Origin: Terrisporobacter vanillatitrophus
GTDB lineage: Bacteria; Bacillota; Clostridia; Peptostreptococcales; Peptostreptococcaceae
Assembly (NCBI RefSeq): GCF_051148895.1
Contig: NZ_CP154625.1
Coordinates: forward strand, 2,976,001-3,040,000
DNA: 64,000 bases
Direction of reading: 5' to 3'
In this document: positions 1-10,630 of the stretch, piece by piece
Numbering within the stretch: position 1 is the first letter of the stretch
Layout of the letters: the number at the start of each line of letters is the position of its first letter
Notes under the pieces: model-generated
Told to the model about the DNA's origin: nothing
The model's input: only the letters and a program-made list of their open reading frames with translations
Databases searched by the model: none
Translations under genes and position numbers: made by a program

Positions 1-167
1 AATTTTATGAAAAATTTCAAATATTTATCTATTATGCTTACGAAAACATTTTTTTGTAATTAATTTACAACATTTATCTACTTTAAATTTTACTGTGAAA
101 CTGTGGTAATATTCAAGTGATTTTTTCACAATATTAATGCATTTTTTCTATTTTTTAAATAATTTTA

Positions 168-902
168 TTAATCTGAATATGGACTATATAGTAAATATTT
201 GTCATAAGTAAAATCTACCTTTCCATAAAACTCTTTTCTATTTTGCAAATCTATCATAACCTTGCTAAGCTTTGCTATGTTTTTTTCTATGTTATTATCC
301 TTATTAAGACATATAGTAAGCCCTGTTTTCCCCTTCATGATAATTTCTTTTTCTTTTGTAAAATTAACTGTTTTAATTTGTAAAAGTATGTTTTCCTCAT
401 CTAATTTTTTATATAGTGTTATAAGTTTATTCTTATCATTTGCATTATCAAATTTTAAAGTTTTATTATTTAATGTATAAGCAATAGAAATAACTAATTC
501 ATCATTTTTTATCTCTTTTAATTCATCTACAAGTTTTCCTTGATCATCTATATAGCAATAAGATTTACCGTTATACAAAGATCCAATAATATTCTTTTCT
601 TTTACATCCACTATAAGCTTGTTTGGTACCTTTCTTTTAATATTACAATCTTTAACATAGGGACTTTCTTTAACTCTGTTCTCTAAATTTTGTAAATCAT
701 AGAAAAAAATATTCTTATTTTTTTCTAAACTCAATAAGTTATTGACATCCTCTTGTGACAAATACTTATTATTACTTATCACCACTTGTTTTAAAAAAAA
801 GAAGTCACTTTTTAAGAAGAAACATGTTCCTAATGTTAGTAGCAAAGAAAAAAATAAAATTCCCATAAGTTTATTAGTATTTATCTTTCTTCTTTTTTTC
901 AA
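168..902 (-). CDS. ftsQ: Cell division protein FtsQ/DivIB
   Basis: Bitopic divisome protein of about 244 residues that links FtsL/FtsB-type partners to septal peptidoglycan synthesis at the membrane. A basic cytoplasmic N-terminus (KKRRKINTNK) is followed by one membrane helix (about residues 13-32). A POTRA-like segment follows, starting near FFFLKQVVISNNKYLS, and then the FtsQ beta domain. It is the last gene of the dcw operon, downstream of murA. An upstream GTG at 908 touches the ribosome binding site GGAGGGG; the TTG at 902 lies 5 nt after it and is the better start. Sequence conservation is low, as usual for the family, so the call rests on topology, POTRA pattern and position. Confidence 0.85.
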   Translation of the reverse strand: MKKRRKINTNKLMGILFFSLLLTLGTCFFLKSDFFFLKQVVISNNKYLSQEDVNNLLSLEKNKNIFFYDLQNLENRVKESPYVKDCNIKRKVPNKLIVDVKEKNIIGSLYNGKSYCYIDDQGKLVDELKEIKNDELVISIAYTLNNKTLKFDNANDKNKLITLYKKLDEENILLQIKTVNFTKEKEIIMKGKTGLTICLNKDNNIEKNIAKLSKVMIDLQNRKEFYGKVDFTYDKYLLYSPYSD

Positions 903-1023
903 ACACACCCCTCCTTAATTTTTATTATATATAAAATACTTCTTTCACTCTTTAAACTCCTACAAAAGTTTTTTATTTTAATTAGCAAATTATGACAAAA
1001 ATATAAAAGGCCTAAAAGACCCT

Positions 1024-2274
1024 TTATATTTTCCTAATATCTGCTCCTAAGTTGTTTAATATAGCTTCTATATTTTCATACCCTCTTTCCACATGATATA
1101 TATTACTAATTTCACTTTCTCCCTCAGCAGCAAGTGCTGCCAAAATCAAAGCTGCCCCGCCTCTCAGATCAGGTGATTTAGTTTTTGCACCATATAATTT
1201 ATCAACTCCATTTACTTTGCATAAATGAGCACTTATTATCTCTGTATTTGCTCCCATTTTATTAAGTTCGCTACAATGCATAAAACGATTTTCAAAGATT
1301 GTCTCATAAAAAATATTATTTCCATCACTCAATGTCATAAGAGCCATCATTTGGGCTTGCATATCCGTTGGGAAATTAGGGTGTATGTCTGTTTTTAAAA
1401 AATTTATTGCTTTTATTCTCTTTGGCGAAGTTACAATTAGTCCTTCCTTAGTGTATTCAATATCACATCCTGCTTTTATTAGAGTATTATTTATAGGTTC
1501 CATATGAGATTTTACTATTTTGTCTACTTCTAAAGATCCTCCTGTTATTGCACTGGCAACCATATAAGTCCCTATTGCAATCCTATCAGGAATAACAGTA
1601 TGCTCTACTTTATCTAGTCTATCTACGCCTTGTATTTCTATAAAATCACTTCCAGCTCCACTAACTTTAGCTCCCATTTTATTCACATAATTTTGCAGGT
1701 CCTCTATTTCTGGTTCCTTTGCTGCATTATATATTCTAGTCGTTCCCTTAGCTTTCACAGCTGCTAAAATAATATTCTCTGTAGCACCTACACTTGGACT
1801 ATCAAGAATTATATCATTTCCTATAATTTCTTTTCTTTCACAGTTTATAATCGAACCTTCTTCTATTTTCACTCCTAGTTTTCTAAAAGAGTTTAGATGT
1901 AAATCTATAGGTCTTTTACCTATTGCACAACCCCCTGGCTCATATATTTTAACTTGCTCTAACCTACTAATCATAGCTCCAAGTACAATAATAGAAGATC
2001 TCATTTTCTTGACATATCCTTCATCTATCTCATTGGATGTCAGATTAGAGCTATCTATTACTAATACATGGTCATTTAAATCAATTTTACACCCTATGCT
2101 TTTTAATATCTCTATCATTGTATATACGTCAGCTATTAATGGAACATTATGAATAATATTAATATTTTCATTCAATAAGGATGCAGCCATTAATGGTAAA
2201 ATGGAGTTTTTCGCCCCTTTTATACTTAAGGTTCCGTGTATTTTGTTTCCACCAGTTATTAGATATTTAGACAA
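1024..2274 (-). CDS. murA: UDP-N-acetylglucosamine 1-carboxyvinyltransferase MurA
   Basis: Cytoplasmic enzyme of the first committed peptidoglycan step, transferring enolpyruvate from PEP to UDP-GlcNAc. It has 416 residues, the normal length. Key residues are visible: Lys22-Asn23 in IKGAKNS and the catalytic loop Cys116 in EPGGCAIGKRP, so it is the fosfomycin-sensitive Cys type. The start is TTG, 6 nt after a GGGGGG ribosome binding site. That site is buried in a large hairpin (2281-2336), suggesting translational control. It lies between murG and ftsQ. Clostridia often carry two MurA paralogues; whether this one is murA1 or murA2 (murZ) cannot be told from the window. Confidence 0.95.
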   Translation of the reverse strand: MSKYLITGGNKIHGTLSIKGAKNSILPLMAASLLNENINIIHNVPLIADVYTMIEILKSIGCKIDLNDHVLVIDSSNLTSNEIDEGYVKKMRSSIIVLGAMISRLEQVKIYEPGGCAIGKRPIDLHLNSFRKLGVKIEEGSIINCERKEIIGNDIILDSPSVGATENIILAAVKAKGTTRIYNAAKEPEIEDLQNYVNKMGAKVSGAGSDFIEIQGVDRLDKVEHTVIPDRIAIGTYMVASAITGGSLEVDKIVKSHMEPINNTLIKAGCDIEYTKEGLIVTSPKRIKAINFLKTDIHPNFPTDMQAQMMALMTLSDGNNIFYETIFENRFMHCSELNKMGANTEIISAHLCKVNGVDKLYGAKTKSPDLRGGAALILAALAAEGESEISNIYHVERGYENIEAILNNLGADIRKI

Positions 2275-2280
2275 AATGAA

Positions 2281-2336
2281 CCCCCCTAATCATAATATTA
2301 AATCCCTTATTATTAAATATTATGAGTTAGGGGGGG
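2281..2336 (-). promoter_or_regulatory. Hairpin sequestering the murA ribosome binding site
   Basis: Between murG and murA lies an inverted repeat with arms CCCCCCTAATCATAATATT (plus-strand left arm) and AAATATTATGAGTTAGGGGG (right arm). They pair over about 20 bp with two single-base bulges around a loop of roughly 10 nt. On the mRNA (minus) strand the 3' arm contains the murA Shine-Dalgarno GGGGGG and ends 6 nt before the TTG start. There is no U-tract, so it is not an ordinary terminator. Structure is seen; a translational role is inferred. Confidence 0.7.
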
Positions 2337-2342
2337 TATATG

Positions 2343-3548
2343 TTACTTTTTCTTTATTCCTATTGTTTTTATTTCCTTAGTTTCCTCTGTAGCCTTTATC
2401 TCTTTCGATTCTTTCTTTTCTTTTTTGGTAATATTAATTTCTTGTTTTTCATTATATGCTCTCATAATTTCATCGTATATTAAATCTATGGCTTGAGGTT
2501 TTCCAATAGATTTACTTGCATTAGCCATATCTATTAGTAATTCCCTATCTCCTAATAATTTAAATACTACTTCATTTAACTTTTCAGGAGTTAAATCTTT
2601 TTCTAATATAGCAATTCCTGCACCTTGAGATTCTATACTCTTAGCATTATATTCTTGATGATTTTCAGCAGTATAAGCCTTCGGTATTATAATAGATGGT
2701 TTTCCAAGAGCTGTTATCTCTGCTAAAGATATGGCTCCAGCACTTCCTATTACTATATCACTAGCTGCTAATCCATCAGCCATATTATCTAAATAAGGCA
2801 TTACTCTTTGATAAGGTTTCAAAGAAATTTCTCCTAAAGATTCCATAAATTCATCAAAATATAGTTTTCCAGTGGCAAATATAAATGCAATATCTTCTTT
2901 TACCATATTATTTATTACAAGTCTCATTGCATCATTAATTTCTTCTGATCCACCGCTACCACCATAACAAAGAACCATTTTTTTATCTTCACTTATTCCA
3001 AGTTTTTTTCTCGAAGTAGATTTTCTTGATTGCAATATTTCTTTTCTTACTGGATTTCCTGTAAGAACTAGTTTATTTCTACTTTCTTCAGGAAATCTTT
3101 CATGAGAATCTTCGAAACTTGTAAGGACCCTTGTAACAACTTTAGAAAGTATTTTATTTGTTACTCCAGGAAATGAGTTTTGCTCATGAACTATTGTCAC
3201 GGTTTTATTTAAAGCTGAGTTAAATAAAACTGGTCCACTTACATATCCACCAGTTCCTATTACTATGTCTGGTTTATATTTTTTAACTATTCTTCTAGAT
3301 TGTTCTAATCCCTTACATAGTTTAAATATTCTTTTAACATTTTCAAAGTCTATTTTTCTTCTAAATCCTTGTACTGTTACAGTTTTTAATTCATATCCGT
3401 ATTTTGGAACTATTTCTGATTCTATACCTTTCTCTGTTCCTACAAATAATATTTCACAATCAGGATTTTCTTCTTTTATTTTGTTAGCGATTGCTATTGC
3501 TGGATAAACGTGTCCTCCCGTTCCTCCGCCTGATAGTAATACCTTCAT
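2343..3548 (-). CDS. murG: UDP-GlcNAc:lipid I GlcNAc-transferase MurG
   Basis: Peripheral membrane GT28 glycosyltransferase that makes lipid II from lipid I. The N-terminal glycine-rich loop (SGGGTGGHVYPA, residues 6-17), the HEQNSFPG segment, and the C-terminal nucleotide-binding features (GGSGGSEEIND; GSAGAISLAEITALGKPSI) are all present. At 401 residues it is longer than the usual 355-370. The excess is a Lys/Glu-rich tail of about 35 residues after AYNEKQEI, which looks disordered. It sits 15 nt upstream-coupled to the ftsW-type gene in the dcw operon. Confidence 0.96.
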   Translation of the reverse strand: MKVLLSGGGTGGHVYPAIAIANKIKEENPDCEILFVGTEKGIESEIVPKYGYELKTVTVQGFRRKIDFENVKRIFKLCKGLEQSRRIVKKYKPDIVIGTGGYVSGPVLFNSALNKTVTIVHEQNSFPGVTNKILSKVVTRVLTSFEDSHERFPEESRNKLVLTGNPVRKEILQSRKSTSRKKLGISEDKKMVLCYGGSGGSEEINDAMRLVINNMVKEDIAFIFATGKLYFDEFMESLGEISLKPYQRVMPYLDNMADGLAASDIVIGSAGAISLAEITALGKPSIIIPKAYTAENHQEYNAKSIESQGAGIAILEKDLTPEKLNEVVFKLLGDRELLIDMANASKSIGKPQAIDLIYDEIMRAYNEKQEINITKKEKKESKEIKATEETKEIKTIGIKKK

Positions 3549-3562
3549 CGTATCATCTCCTG

Positions 3563-4693
3563 TTATTTAATCTTGACATGTTTTGAGATGTTTAACACTA
3601 TTCCTACTTCACCCATAAGCATGGTCAGCGAGGTTCCTCCATAACTTATAAACGGCAGGGCTACTCCTGTATTTGGCATAGTCGATGTGGCAACAGCAAT
3701 ATTTAATGCTGCTTGAATACCTATTAGAGCTCCTATACCTATTACTAACATGCAAGCAAATATGTCTTCACATTTTAAAGCTATACGAACACATCTATAA
3801 ACTAATAATATAAATAACATAATTACTAATATACATCCTATTAAACCTAATTCTTCACCTATTATGGCAAAGATAAAATCATTTTGTGGTTCTGGTATGT
3901 AAAAATATTTTTGTTTACTTTTTCCTAGGCCTAAGCCAAATAATCCTCCTGATCCTAATGCATACAAACTTTGTATAACTTGATATCCAGCTCCTAGCGG
4001 ATCTTGGAACGGATCTAAAAAGGAAGTAATACGTTTTAATCTATAAGGCTCTATCATTACTAAAACACCAAACAGTGCCACTCCTGATAATCCCATAACC
4101 CCAACAAACTTCATATTCATTCCTGCTACAAACAATATGACAAAGGTTACAAGTACTACTGTACCAGCTGTAGACATATTCGGTTCAAGCATTATCAATA
4201 CAAATATTAGCATAGGCATAATCAAAAGTGGTAAAACACCTTTTGTCAAAGATTTTATTTTATCATATCGTTTTTCTACTAATTTTGCTGTAAATACAAC
4301 ACAGGCAAATTTTGCTATATCTGATGGCTGAAAAGTTGCTCCTCCCACACCTAGCCACCTTTTAGCACCATTAGCTTCTATTCCAAGCGGTGTTAAAACT
4401 AAAAGTAATAATACAATGGCAACTATGCAAATTGGTGTGGCATACTTCTTCCAAAGTTTATAATCCACATTGGAAAGAATCATCATTCCTATAAATCCCA
4501 GTGTTGCATAAATTAAATCTCTTTTTAAAAAGAAATAGGGATCATTATGTTTAAATGAAGATTGAATATAACTTGCACTAAACACCATGATGATCCCAAA
4601 AAATACTAAAATCATGGTAGTATAAAATACTACTGAATCAAAATCAGTCTTCATCCCCCTGTCAATCTGCTTTTTTAAAATTTTACTAGGCAT
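3563..4693 (-). CDS. spoVE: SEDS glycosyltransferase FtsW/SpoVE
   Basis: Polytopic SEDS-family peptidoglycan glycosyltransferase (376 aa, about 10 membrane segments) that polymerises lipid II with a partner class B PBP. SEDS signatures include the GANGAKRWLG loop, FQPSDIAKF, PQNDFIFAIIGEELG and FISYGGTSL near the C-terminus. A SpoVD-type PBP lies upstream in the same operon, so the pair probably acts in the septum or spore cortex. FtsW and SpoVE cannot be separated by sequence alone; spoVE is chosen because the partner PBP carries a PASTA domain. The ATG follows GGAGGG. Confidence 0.88.
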   Translation of the reverse strand: MPSKILKKQIDRGMKTDFDSVVFYTTMILVFFGIIMVFSASYIQSSFKHNDPYFFLKRDLIYATLGFIGMMILSNVDYKLWKKYATPICIVAIVLLLLVLTPLGIEANGAKRWLGVGGATFQPSDIAKFACVVFTAKLVEKRYDKIKSLTKGVLPLLIMPMLIFVLIMLEPNMSTAGTVVLVTFVILFVAGMNMKFVGVMGLSGVALFGVLVMIEPYRLKRITSFLDPFQDPLGAGYQVIQSLYALGSGGLFGLGLGKSKQKYFYIPEPQNDFIFAIIGEELGLIGCILVIMLFILLVYRCVRIALKCEDIFACMLVIGIGALIGIQAALNIAVATSTMPNTGVALPFISYGGTSLTMLMGEVGIVLNISKHVKIK

Positions 4694-4737
4694 CTGATAG
4701 ACTACCCTCCATTTCGCAATAAATTGCTTTGAAGGAG

Positions 4738-6096
4738 TTATTTTAAGTTGTTTACATTATCTTTGAAGTCGCGTCCTCTCACTTCAAAACTTTTGTACAT
4801 ATCCCAACTTGCGCAAGCAGGAGATAAAAGAACAACATCTCCACTTTCAGCTAGGTTATAAGAAGCTTCTACAGCTTCTTTCATATTGTTAACTCTAATT
4901 ATAGTTTTATAATCTTTTTCTTTAGCACATTTTTCAATTATACTAGAAGTTTCACCCATTAAAACTAAGGCTTTAATATTTTCTTTTCCTACTTCTAAAA
5001 GCTCATTAAAATCACTTTCCTTATTGTATCCACCAGCTATTAGTATAATTGGATTTTCATAAGAAGTTATTGCCTTAACAGTTGAATCTGGATTTGTTCC
5101 CTTAGAATCATTTACAAACATAATATCATTTAATGTTCTAACATATTCTAATCTATGTTCTACAGCTTTAAATGTTTTTAATACATGTTTTAGAGTTTCT
5201 AAATCCACATTACATACGTAAGACATAGCAATAGCAGCCATACAATTTTCTAGATTATGTGCTCCTGGTAGACTAAGTTCTTTTTTATTTAATAAAACAA
5301 TTTTTTTATCTATATGAATAACTATATTGTTGTTTTCATCTAAATATACACCTTTATCAAGTTTTTCTTTTCTTGAAAAGAATATTACTTGACCATTACA
5401 ATTAGATTCTAGTGCTCTAACTTCTTTATCGTCATAATTTAATATGGCAAAATCACTTTTATCTTGATTTTTAAATATATTTGCTTTAGCAGCTATATAA
5501 TTTTCCATAGTATGATGTCTATTTAAATGATCTGGAGAAAAATTCAATATTGATGCAACTTTAGATTTAAAATCAACAATACTTTCCAACTGGAATGAAC
5601 TTAGCTCTGTTATTAAATATGAATCTTCATTTGTAGTTTCTACTGTATCTATAACAGGATTTCCAATATTTCCAACTATATACGTGTCCTTATTGTCCGA
5701 TTTAAATATTTCTCCTACTAAAGATGTTGTAGTAGTTTTTCCATTTGTTCCAGTTATGCCTACAAACATAGGATTTTTAGAAAGTCTATAAGCTAATTCA
5801 ACTTCTCCTATTATCTCTATATTGTTTTCTTTTAATTTTAATATAAAAGGTAAGTCTAAAGGTACTCCAGGAGATACTACTGCTAAGTCTATGTGGTCAA
5901 CATTTTCTGGATGATATCCAAGAATATACTGAGCATTTTTTATATTCCTTAATTCTAGTAAAATATCTTTTAATTTTTCTTCATCTTTTATATCATTAAC
6001 TATTATATTTGCTTCTAATTTGCCTAATAATTTAATTGTTGAAACACCTGTTTTAGCTAAACCAACAAGTAAAATATTTTTATTTTTTAGGTTCAT
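4738..6096 (-). CDS. murD: UDP-N-acetylmuramoylalanine--D-glutamate ligase MurD
   Basis: Cytoplasmic Mur ligase that adds D-Glu to UDP-MurNAc-L-Ala with ATP. It has 452 residues, the normal length. An N-terminal Rossmann-like domain (VGLAKTGVS) precedes the ATP loop GITGTNGKTTT at about residue 113. The central motif NFSPDHLNRH and the C-terminal NDSKGTNPDST and LLSPACASWDMY segments are typical of MurD. It has a strong ribosome binding site (AGGGGGGG) and lies 18 nt after mraY in the operon. Confidence 0.97.
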   Translation of the reverse strand: MNLKNKNILLVGLAKTGVSTIKLLGKLEANIIVNDIKDEEKLKDILLELRNIKNAQYILGYHPENVDHIDLAVVSPGVPLDLPFILKLKENNIEIIGEVELAYRLSKNPMFVGITGTNGKTTTTSLVGEIFKSDNKDTYIVGNIGNPVIDTVETTNEDSYLITELSSFQLESIVDFKSKVASILNFSPDHLNRHHTMENYIAAKANIFKNQDKSDFAILNYDDKEVRALESNCNGQVIFFSRKEKLDKGVYLDENNNIVIHIDKKIVLLNKKELSLPGAHNLENCMAAIAMSYVCNVDLETLKHVLKTFKAVEHRLEYVRTLNDIMFVNDSKGTNPDSTVKAITSYENPIILIAGGYNKESDFNELLEVGKENIKALVLMGETSSIIEKCAKEKDYKTIIRVNNMKEAVEASYNLAESGDVVLLSPACASWDMYKSFEVRGRDFKDNVNNLK

Positions 6097-6114
6097 TGTT
6101 TCCCCCCCTAGTGA

Positions 6115-7077
<963 letters not shown>

Positions 7078-7116
7078 AATATAAAACTCCTCTCCCTAGT
7101 TCGCTAATTATTTTGT

Positions 7117-8493
7117 CTATTTATTAAGATGTTCAACAACTTTTTCTAGATGCATTCCTCTTGATGCCTTAACTAAAATAGTGTCATTTTGTTTTATGAT
7201 ATCATCTAGCTTTTCAATTGCTTCTTCTTTTGTTTCAAAATGATAAAGATTGTCAGGGTTCATATTATTTTCTTTTAATTCTTTTTCTATAAACTCTGAA
7301 TCCTTTCCTATTGCTATTAATATATCCACATTGTTTAAAGCTGCCTTGCCTACTTGTCTATGGCCAAACTCTGCAAATTCACCCATCTCAAACATATCTC
7401 CAAGTATTGCTACTCTTCTGCTTTTATATCTTCCAAGAATATTTAATGCAGCAGTCATAGAGTCGATACTTGCATTATAAACAGAATCTATTATAGTTAA
7501 ATTATTATTTTTTATTATGTCTAATCTATTTTTGGTACATTGGAAATTTTTCAAACCATCTTTTATTTCCTCTAATGTCATATTCAGATTAATCCCTACT
7601 AATATTGCTGCCATAGCATTATATATATTATGTTTTCCAACTGTTGGGATGAAAAATTTTTCTCTTTTTCCATCAATAATAGCTATGAAATCTATACTGT
7701 TTTCATCCATTTCGAAAGATTCACAATATATATCGTTATCTTTTTCAAATCCAAAAGTTCTTAATTTATAAACTAAATTTTTACTCTTTAAAGTTTTTAA
7801 GCAATCATCATCTCCATTGACTATTAATAAAGAACTTTCATCAAAGTTTGCTGTTATTTCCATTTTTGCTTTAAAAATACCCTCTCTACTTCCCAGATGT
7901 TCTACATGTGAATACCCAATATTAGAAATTATGCCTATTTGTGGATTAACAATATTTACTAAGTATTCAATTTCATTGAATCCACTCATTCCCATTTCTA
8001 TCACTGCACATTCATGTTCTTTATTTAAATTAAATAAAGTTAATGGCACTCCAAATTGATTATTCAAATTTCCTACGTTTTTCAGTGAGTTGTATTTTGC
8101 ACTTATAGTAGAATATACCATATCTCTAGTAGTTGTTTTTCCCACACTACCTGTAACGGCTATAAACGGTATTTCAAATTTTTTCTTATAAAATCTAGCA
8201 ATATCACCAAAAGCTACTTCCGTGTTGTTTACTTCTATTACATTAATTTCTTTATTCTCTATGTCAACGTTGTTATCTTTATTTTTTATAATAGTTTTAC
8301 AGCCTTGATTTATAGCTAAATTAATGAAATCATGCCCATCTAAATTTTCTCCAACTATAGCAACAAAAGCATTGTCTTTACTTGCTTTTCTACTGTCTAT
8401 TACTATGTCATTTACTAAAGTTTCTTCGCTACACTTAGAAACTAACTGTCCTTCACTTGCAAGTATTAACTCTTTTATAGTTAAATATTCCAT
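7117..8493 (-). CDS. murF: UDP-MurNAc-tripeptide--D-Ala-D-Ala ligase MurF
   Basis: Cytoplasmic Mur ligase that adds D-Ala-D-Ala to the UDP-MurNAc tripeptide. Its 458 residues fit the family. The N-terminal domain carries DSRKASKDNAFVAI, the ATP loop is AVTGSVGKTTTRD, the substrate part has EMGMSGFNEIEYL, and the C-terminal domain has DSVYNASIDSMTAAL and LGDMFEMGEF. An upstream in-frame start at 8544 exists, but AAGGAGGTTGAA stands just before the ATG at 8493, which is clearly the real start. A hairpin followed by T residues lies upstream (8538-8564). Confidence 0.96.
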   Translation of the reverse strand: MEYLTIKELILASEGQLVSKCSEETLVNDIVIDSRKASKDNAFVAIVGENLDGHDFINLAINQGCKTIIKNKDNNVDIENKEINVIEVNNTEVAFGDIARFYKKKFEIPFIAVTGSVGKTTTRDMVYSTISAKYNSLKNVGNLNNQFGVPLTLFNLNKEHECAVIEMGMSGFNEIEYLVNIVNPQIGIISNIGYSHVEHLGSREGIFKAKMEITANFDESSLLIVNGDDDCLKTLKSKNLVYKLRTFGFEKDNDIYCESFEMDENSIDFIAIIDGKREKFFIPTVGKHNIYNAMAAILVGINLNMTLEEIKDGLKNFQCTKNRLDIIKNNNLTIIDSVYNASIDSMTAALNILGRYKSRRVAILGDMFEMGEFAEFGHRQVGKAALNNVDILIAIGKDSEFIEKELKENNMNPDNLYHFETKEEAIEKLDDIIKQNDTILVKASRGMHLEKVVEHLNK

Positions 8494-8537
8494 TTCAACC
8501 TCCTTATTCATTTTTAATTTCATACTTATCTTTATAA

Positions 8538-8564
8538 AAGGCAATGCATTATATACATTGCCTT
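8538..8564 (-). terminator. Intra-operon terminator-like hairpin between spoVD and murF
   Basis: Perfect 9-bp arms AAGGCAATG / CATTGCCTT with a 9-nt loop, followed on the minus strand by TTTAT. Placed between the PBP gene and murF, it may attenuate transcription inside the dcw operon. The T-tract is short, so strength is uncertain. Confidence 0.55.
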
Positions 8565-8635
8565 CTATACATTTATCTTAATAATTATATACCATATTAA
8601 CTTTTTTTTGAAGATATTTATAAGTTTCTGTAATA

Positions 8636-10615
8636 TTAATTATCAAAATAAATAGATATTAAAGATCCTTCATTTACACTAACTCCAGGTTTCGGAAACA
8701 TATCTTTAATTATAGTACCTTCTTTTATATCTACATCATTATCTATATTAGCTTCTAATTGAGCTTCTTCTAAAATTTTTGTTGCATCTTCTATAGTTAA
8801 ACCTCTAACATCAGGCACCTTCACTTTATTTTTCACTTTTTCAGCTTTTTCTTCTTCAGTATATTCTGGCTCTACACCTAAATATTTCAATGTGTTACTC
8901 ATTACTTCTTTTATAATTGGTCCTGCTGTTGTTGAACCAAATTGCATAACTCCTGTAGGCTCATCAACTATGGCAAGAACTACAATTTGTGGATCGTCAG
9001 CTGGCGCCATTCCAATGAAAGAACATACATAATGTCCTTGAGCATAAGATCCATTTATAACCTTTTGTGCAGTTCCTGTTTTTCCACCTAATCTATATCC
9101 TGGTAAGTAAGCTATCTTACCTCCACCTTCTGTTACAACAGATTCCATTATTTCTCTCATTTGTGCAGATGTTTCTTTTGAGATAACTTGTTTAACTTGT
9201 ACTGGGTCTACTTCCTTAGTTATATTTCCTTTATTATCTGTATATGCCTTTACTAATCTTGGTTCCATTCTATTTCCTTCATTTACTATGGAACAAACTG
9301 CTGTAATAAGTTGGATAGGTGTTACTGATATAGATTGACCAAATGATATGGTTGCTAGTTCTACAGGCCCTACATCCTTTTCATTGTACATTATACTTCC
9401 TGCTTCACCTGGTAAATCTATTCCTGTTTTTTTATTTAAACCAAATGCTTCTATGTAATCATACATTTTTGAAACACCAAGTCTTCTACCTACTTCAACA
9501 AAGACTGGGTTACATGAGTTTTGAACACCTTGTTTAAAGGTTTCTAATCCATGAGGTCTATAAGATCTCCAACATTTAATTTTTTTTCCCTCAACCATGA
9601 CACTACCACTACAAGTAAATTTGTCGTCTTGCTTAACAACACCTTCTTCTAGCCCTGCTGAAGAAGTTATAAGTTTGAATGTTGAACCTGGTTCATATGT
9701 ATCACTTACTGCTGTATTTCTCCACATAGTTGAGTACGCTTTTATTTTTTCATTATCATTTTTACATTCTTCTAATAGTTCTTCATAAACAGGATAAATT
9801 GCTTTTGTAGGAGTATTTGGATCATAGTCTGGTTTTTTTACCATTGCCTTTATATCTCCTGTTTTAGGATCCATAGCAATTATAGTTACTTTACTTGCAT
9901 TGTTTTCTTCATAAGCTTTTTGAGCTGCCTTTTCACAATAATGTTGTATTACTTCATCAACAGTTAACACTAATCCATTTCCTGTTGTTGGTTCATAATA
10001 TTGTTCAGAGCCTTGAGGTATTTCTTTTCCTGCTGCATCGGTACTTACAATTAGCTTTCCTGCTGTTCCTTTAAGGACATTATCATATTTTAATTCTATT
10101 CCTGCTACACCTGATGAATCTGAAGATGTATGACCAAGTACATAAGAGGCAAAGTTCCCATATGGATAATATCTTTGGTTATCTTCAGCTACCCATATTC
10201 CAGATAATCCTGATTTAGTAATTTTATCTGCCGTGTCATCGTCTATCCATCTTTTCACTTTAACTAAAGCCATGTTTTTCTTATTAACTTTTTTGTATAC
10301 ATCATCATATTTTTCATCTAATATTTTTGCCAGATTTTCAGATGTTTTTTTTGCATCCTTTACTTCAACTGGCTTACACCACACTGTATATTTTGTAACA
10401 CTTACCGCTAATTCTTTCATATTTGTATCATATAGAGTTCCTCTTTTAGCCTCTATAGGAATCTCTCTTGTCTGTTGTTCTGATGCTTTTGTACTAAGCC
10501 ACTCTCCTTTAACCAGTTGTAAATATCCTATTCTAAATATCAAGGTTAAAAATAAGGAACAGGCCAACACCATCACTATGACTAATCTTTTCCTGCTGTT
10601 TATTTTTATCTTCAT
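8636..10615 (-). CDS. spoVD: SpoVD-type class B penicillin-binding protein (transpeptidase)
   Basis: Membrane-anchored D,D-transpeptidase (659 aa) that cross-links septal or spore-cortex peptidoglycan. There is one N-terminal membrane helix (about residues 10-30), then the dimerisation domain (RGTLYDTNMKELAVS). The transpeptidase domain follows with the SxxK motif STFK, SxN motif SCN and KTGT motif GGKTGTAQK. A C-terminal PASTA domain starts at VKVPDVRGL. It pairs with the SEDS gene further down the operon. The TTG at 10621 is in frame, but the ATG at 10615 is better spaced from GGGAGG. It could also act as the vegetative FtsI; the PASTA tail favours SpoVD. Confidence 0.92.
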   Translation of the reverse strand: MKIKINSRKRLVIVMVLACSLFLTLIFRIGYLQLVKGEWLSTKASEQQTREIPIEAKRGTLYDTNMKELAVSVTKYTVWCKPVEVKDAKKTSENLAKILDEKYDDVYKKVNKKNMALVKVKRWIDDDTADKITKSGLSGIWVAEDNQRYYPYGNFASYVLGHTSSDSSGVAGIELKYDNVLKGTAGKLIVSTDAAGKEIPQGSEQYYEPTTGNGLVLTVDEVIQHYCEKAAQKAYEENNASKVTIIAMDPKTGDIKAMVKKPDYDPNTPTKAIYPVYEELLEECKNDNEKIKAYSTMWRNTAVSDTYEPGSTFKLITSSAGLEEGVVKQDDKFTCSGSVMVEGKKIKCWRSYRPHGLETFKQGVQNSCNPVFVEVGRRLGVSKMYDYIEAFGLNKKTGIDLPGEAGSIMYNEKDVGPVELATISFGQSISVTPIQLITAVCSIVNEGNRMEPRLVKAYTDNKGNITKEVDPVQVKQVISKETSAQMREIMESVVTEGGGKIAYLPGYRLGGKTGTAQKVINGSYAQGHYVCSFIGMAPADDPQIVVLAIVDEPTGVMQFGSTTAGPIIKEVMSNTLKYLGVEPEYTEEEKAEKVKNKVKVPDVRGLTIEDATKILEEAQLEANIDNDVDIKEGTIIKDMFPKPGVSVNEGSLISIYFDN

Positions 10616-10630
10616 TAACAACCTCCCTTT

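Noticed and set aside
1..167. Further gene or RNA upstream of position 168
   Set aside because: AT-rich sequence downstream of ftsQ with no reading frame, hairpin or motif that I can support.
1005..1026. Terminator of murA
   Set aside because: AAAGG/CCTTT can pair and a T-run follows, but the stem is only about 5 bp with mismatches, too weak to call.
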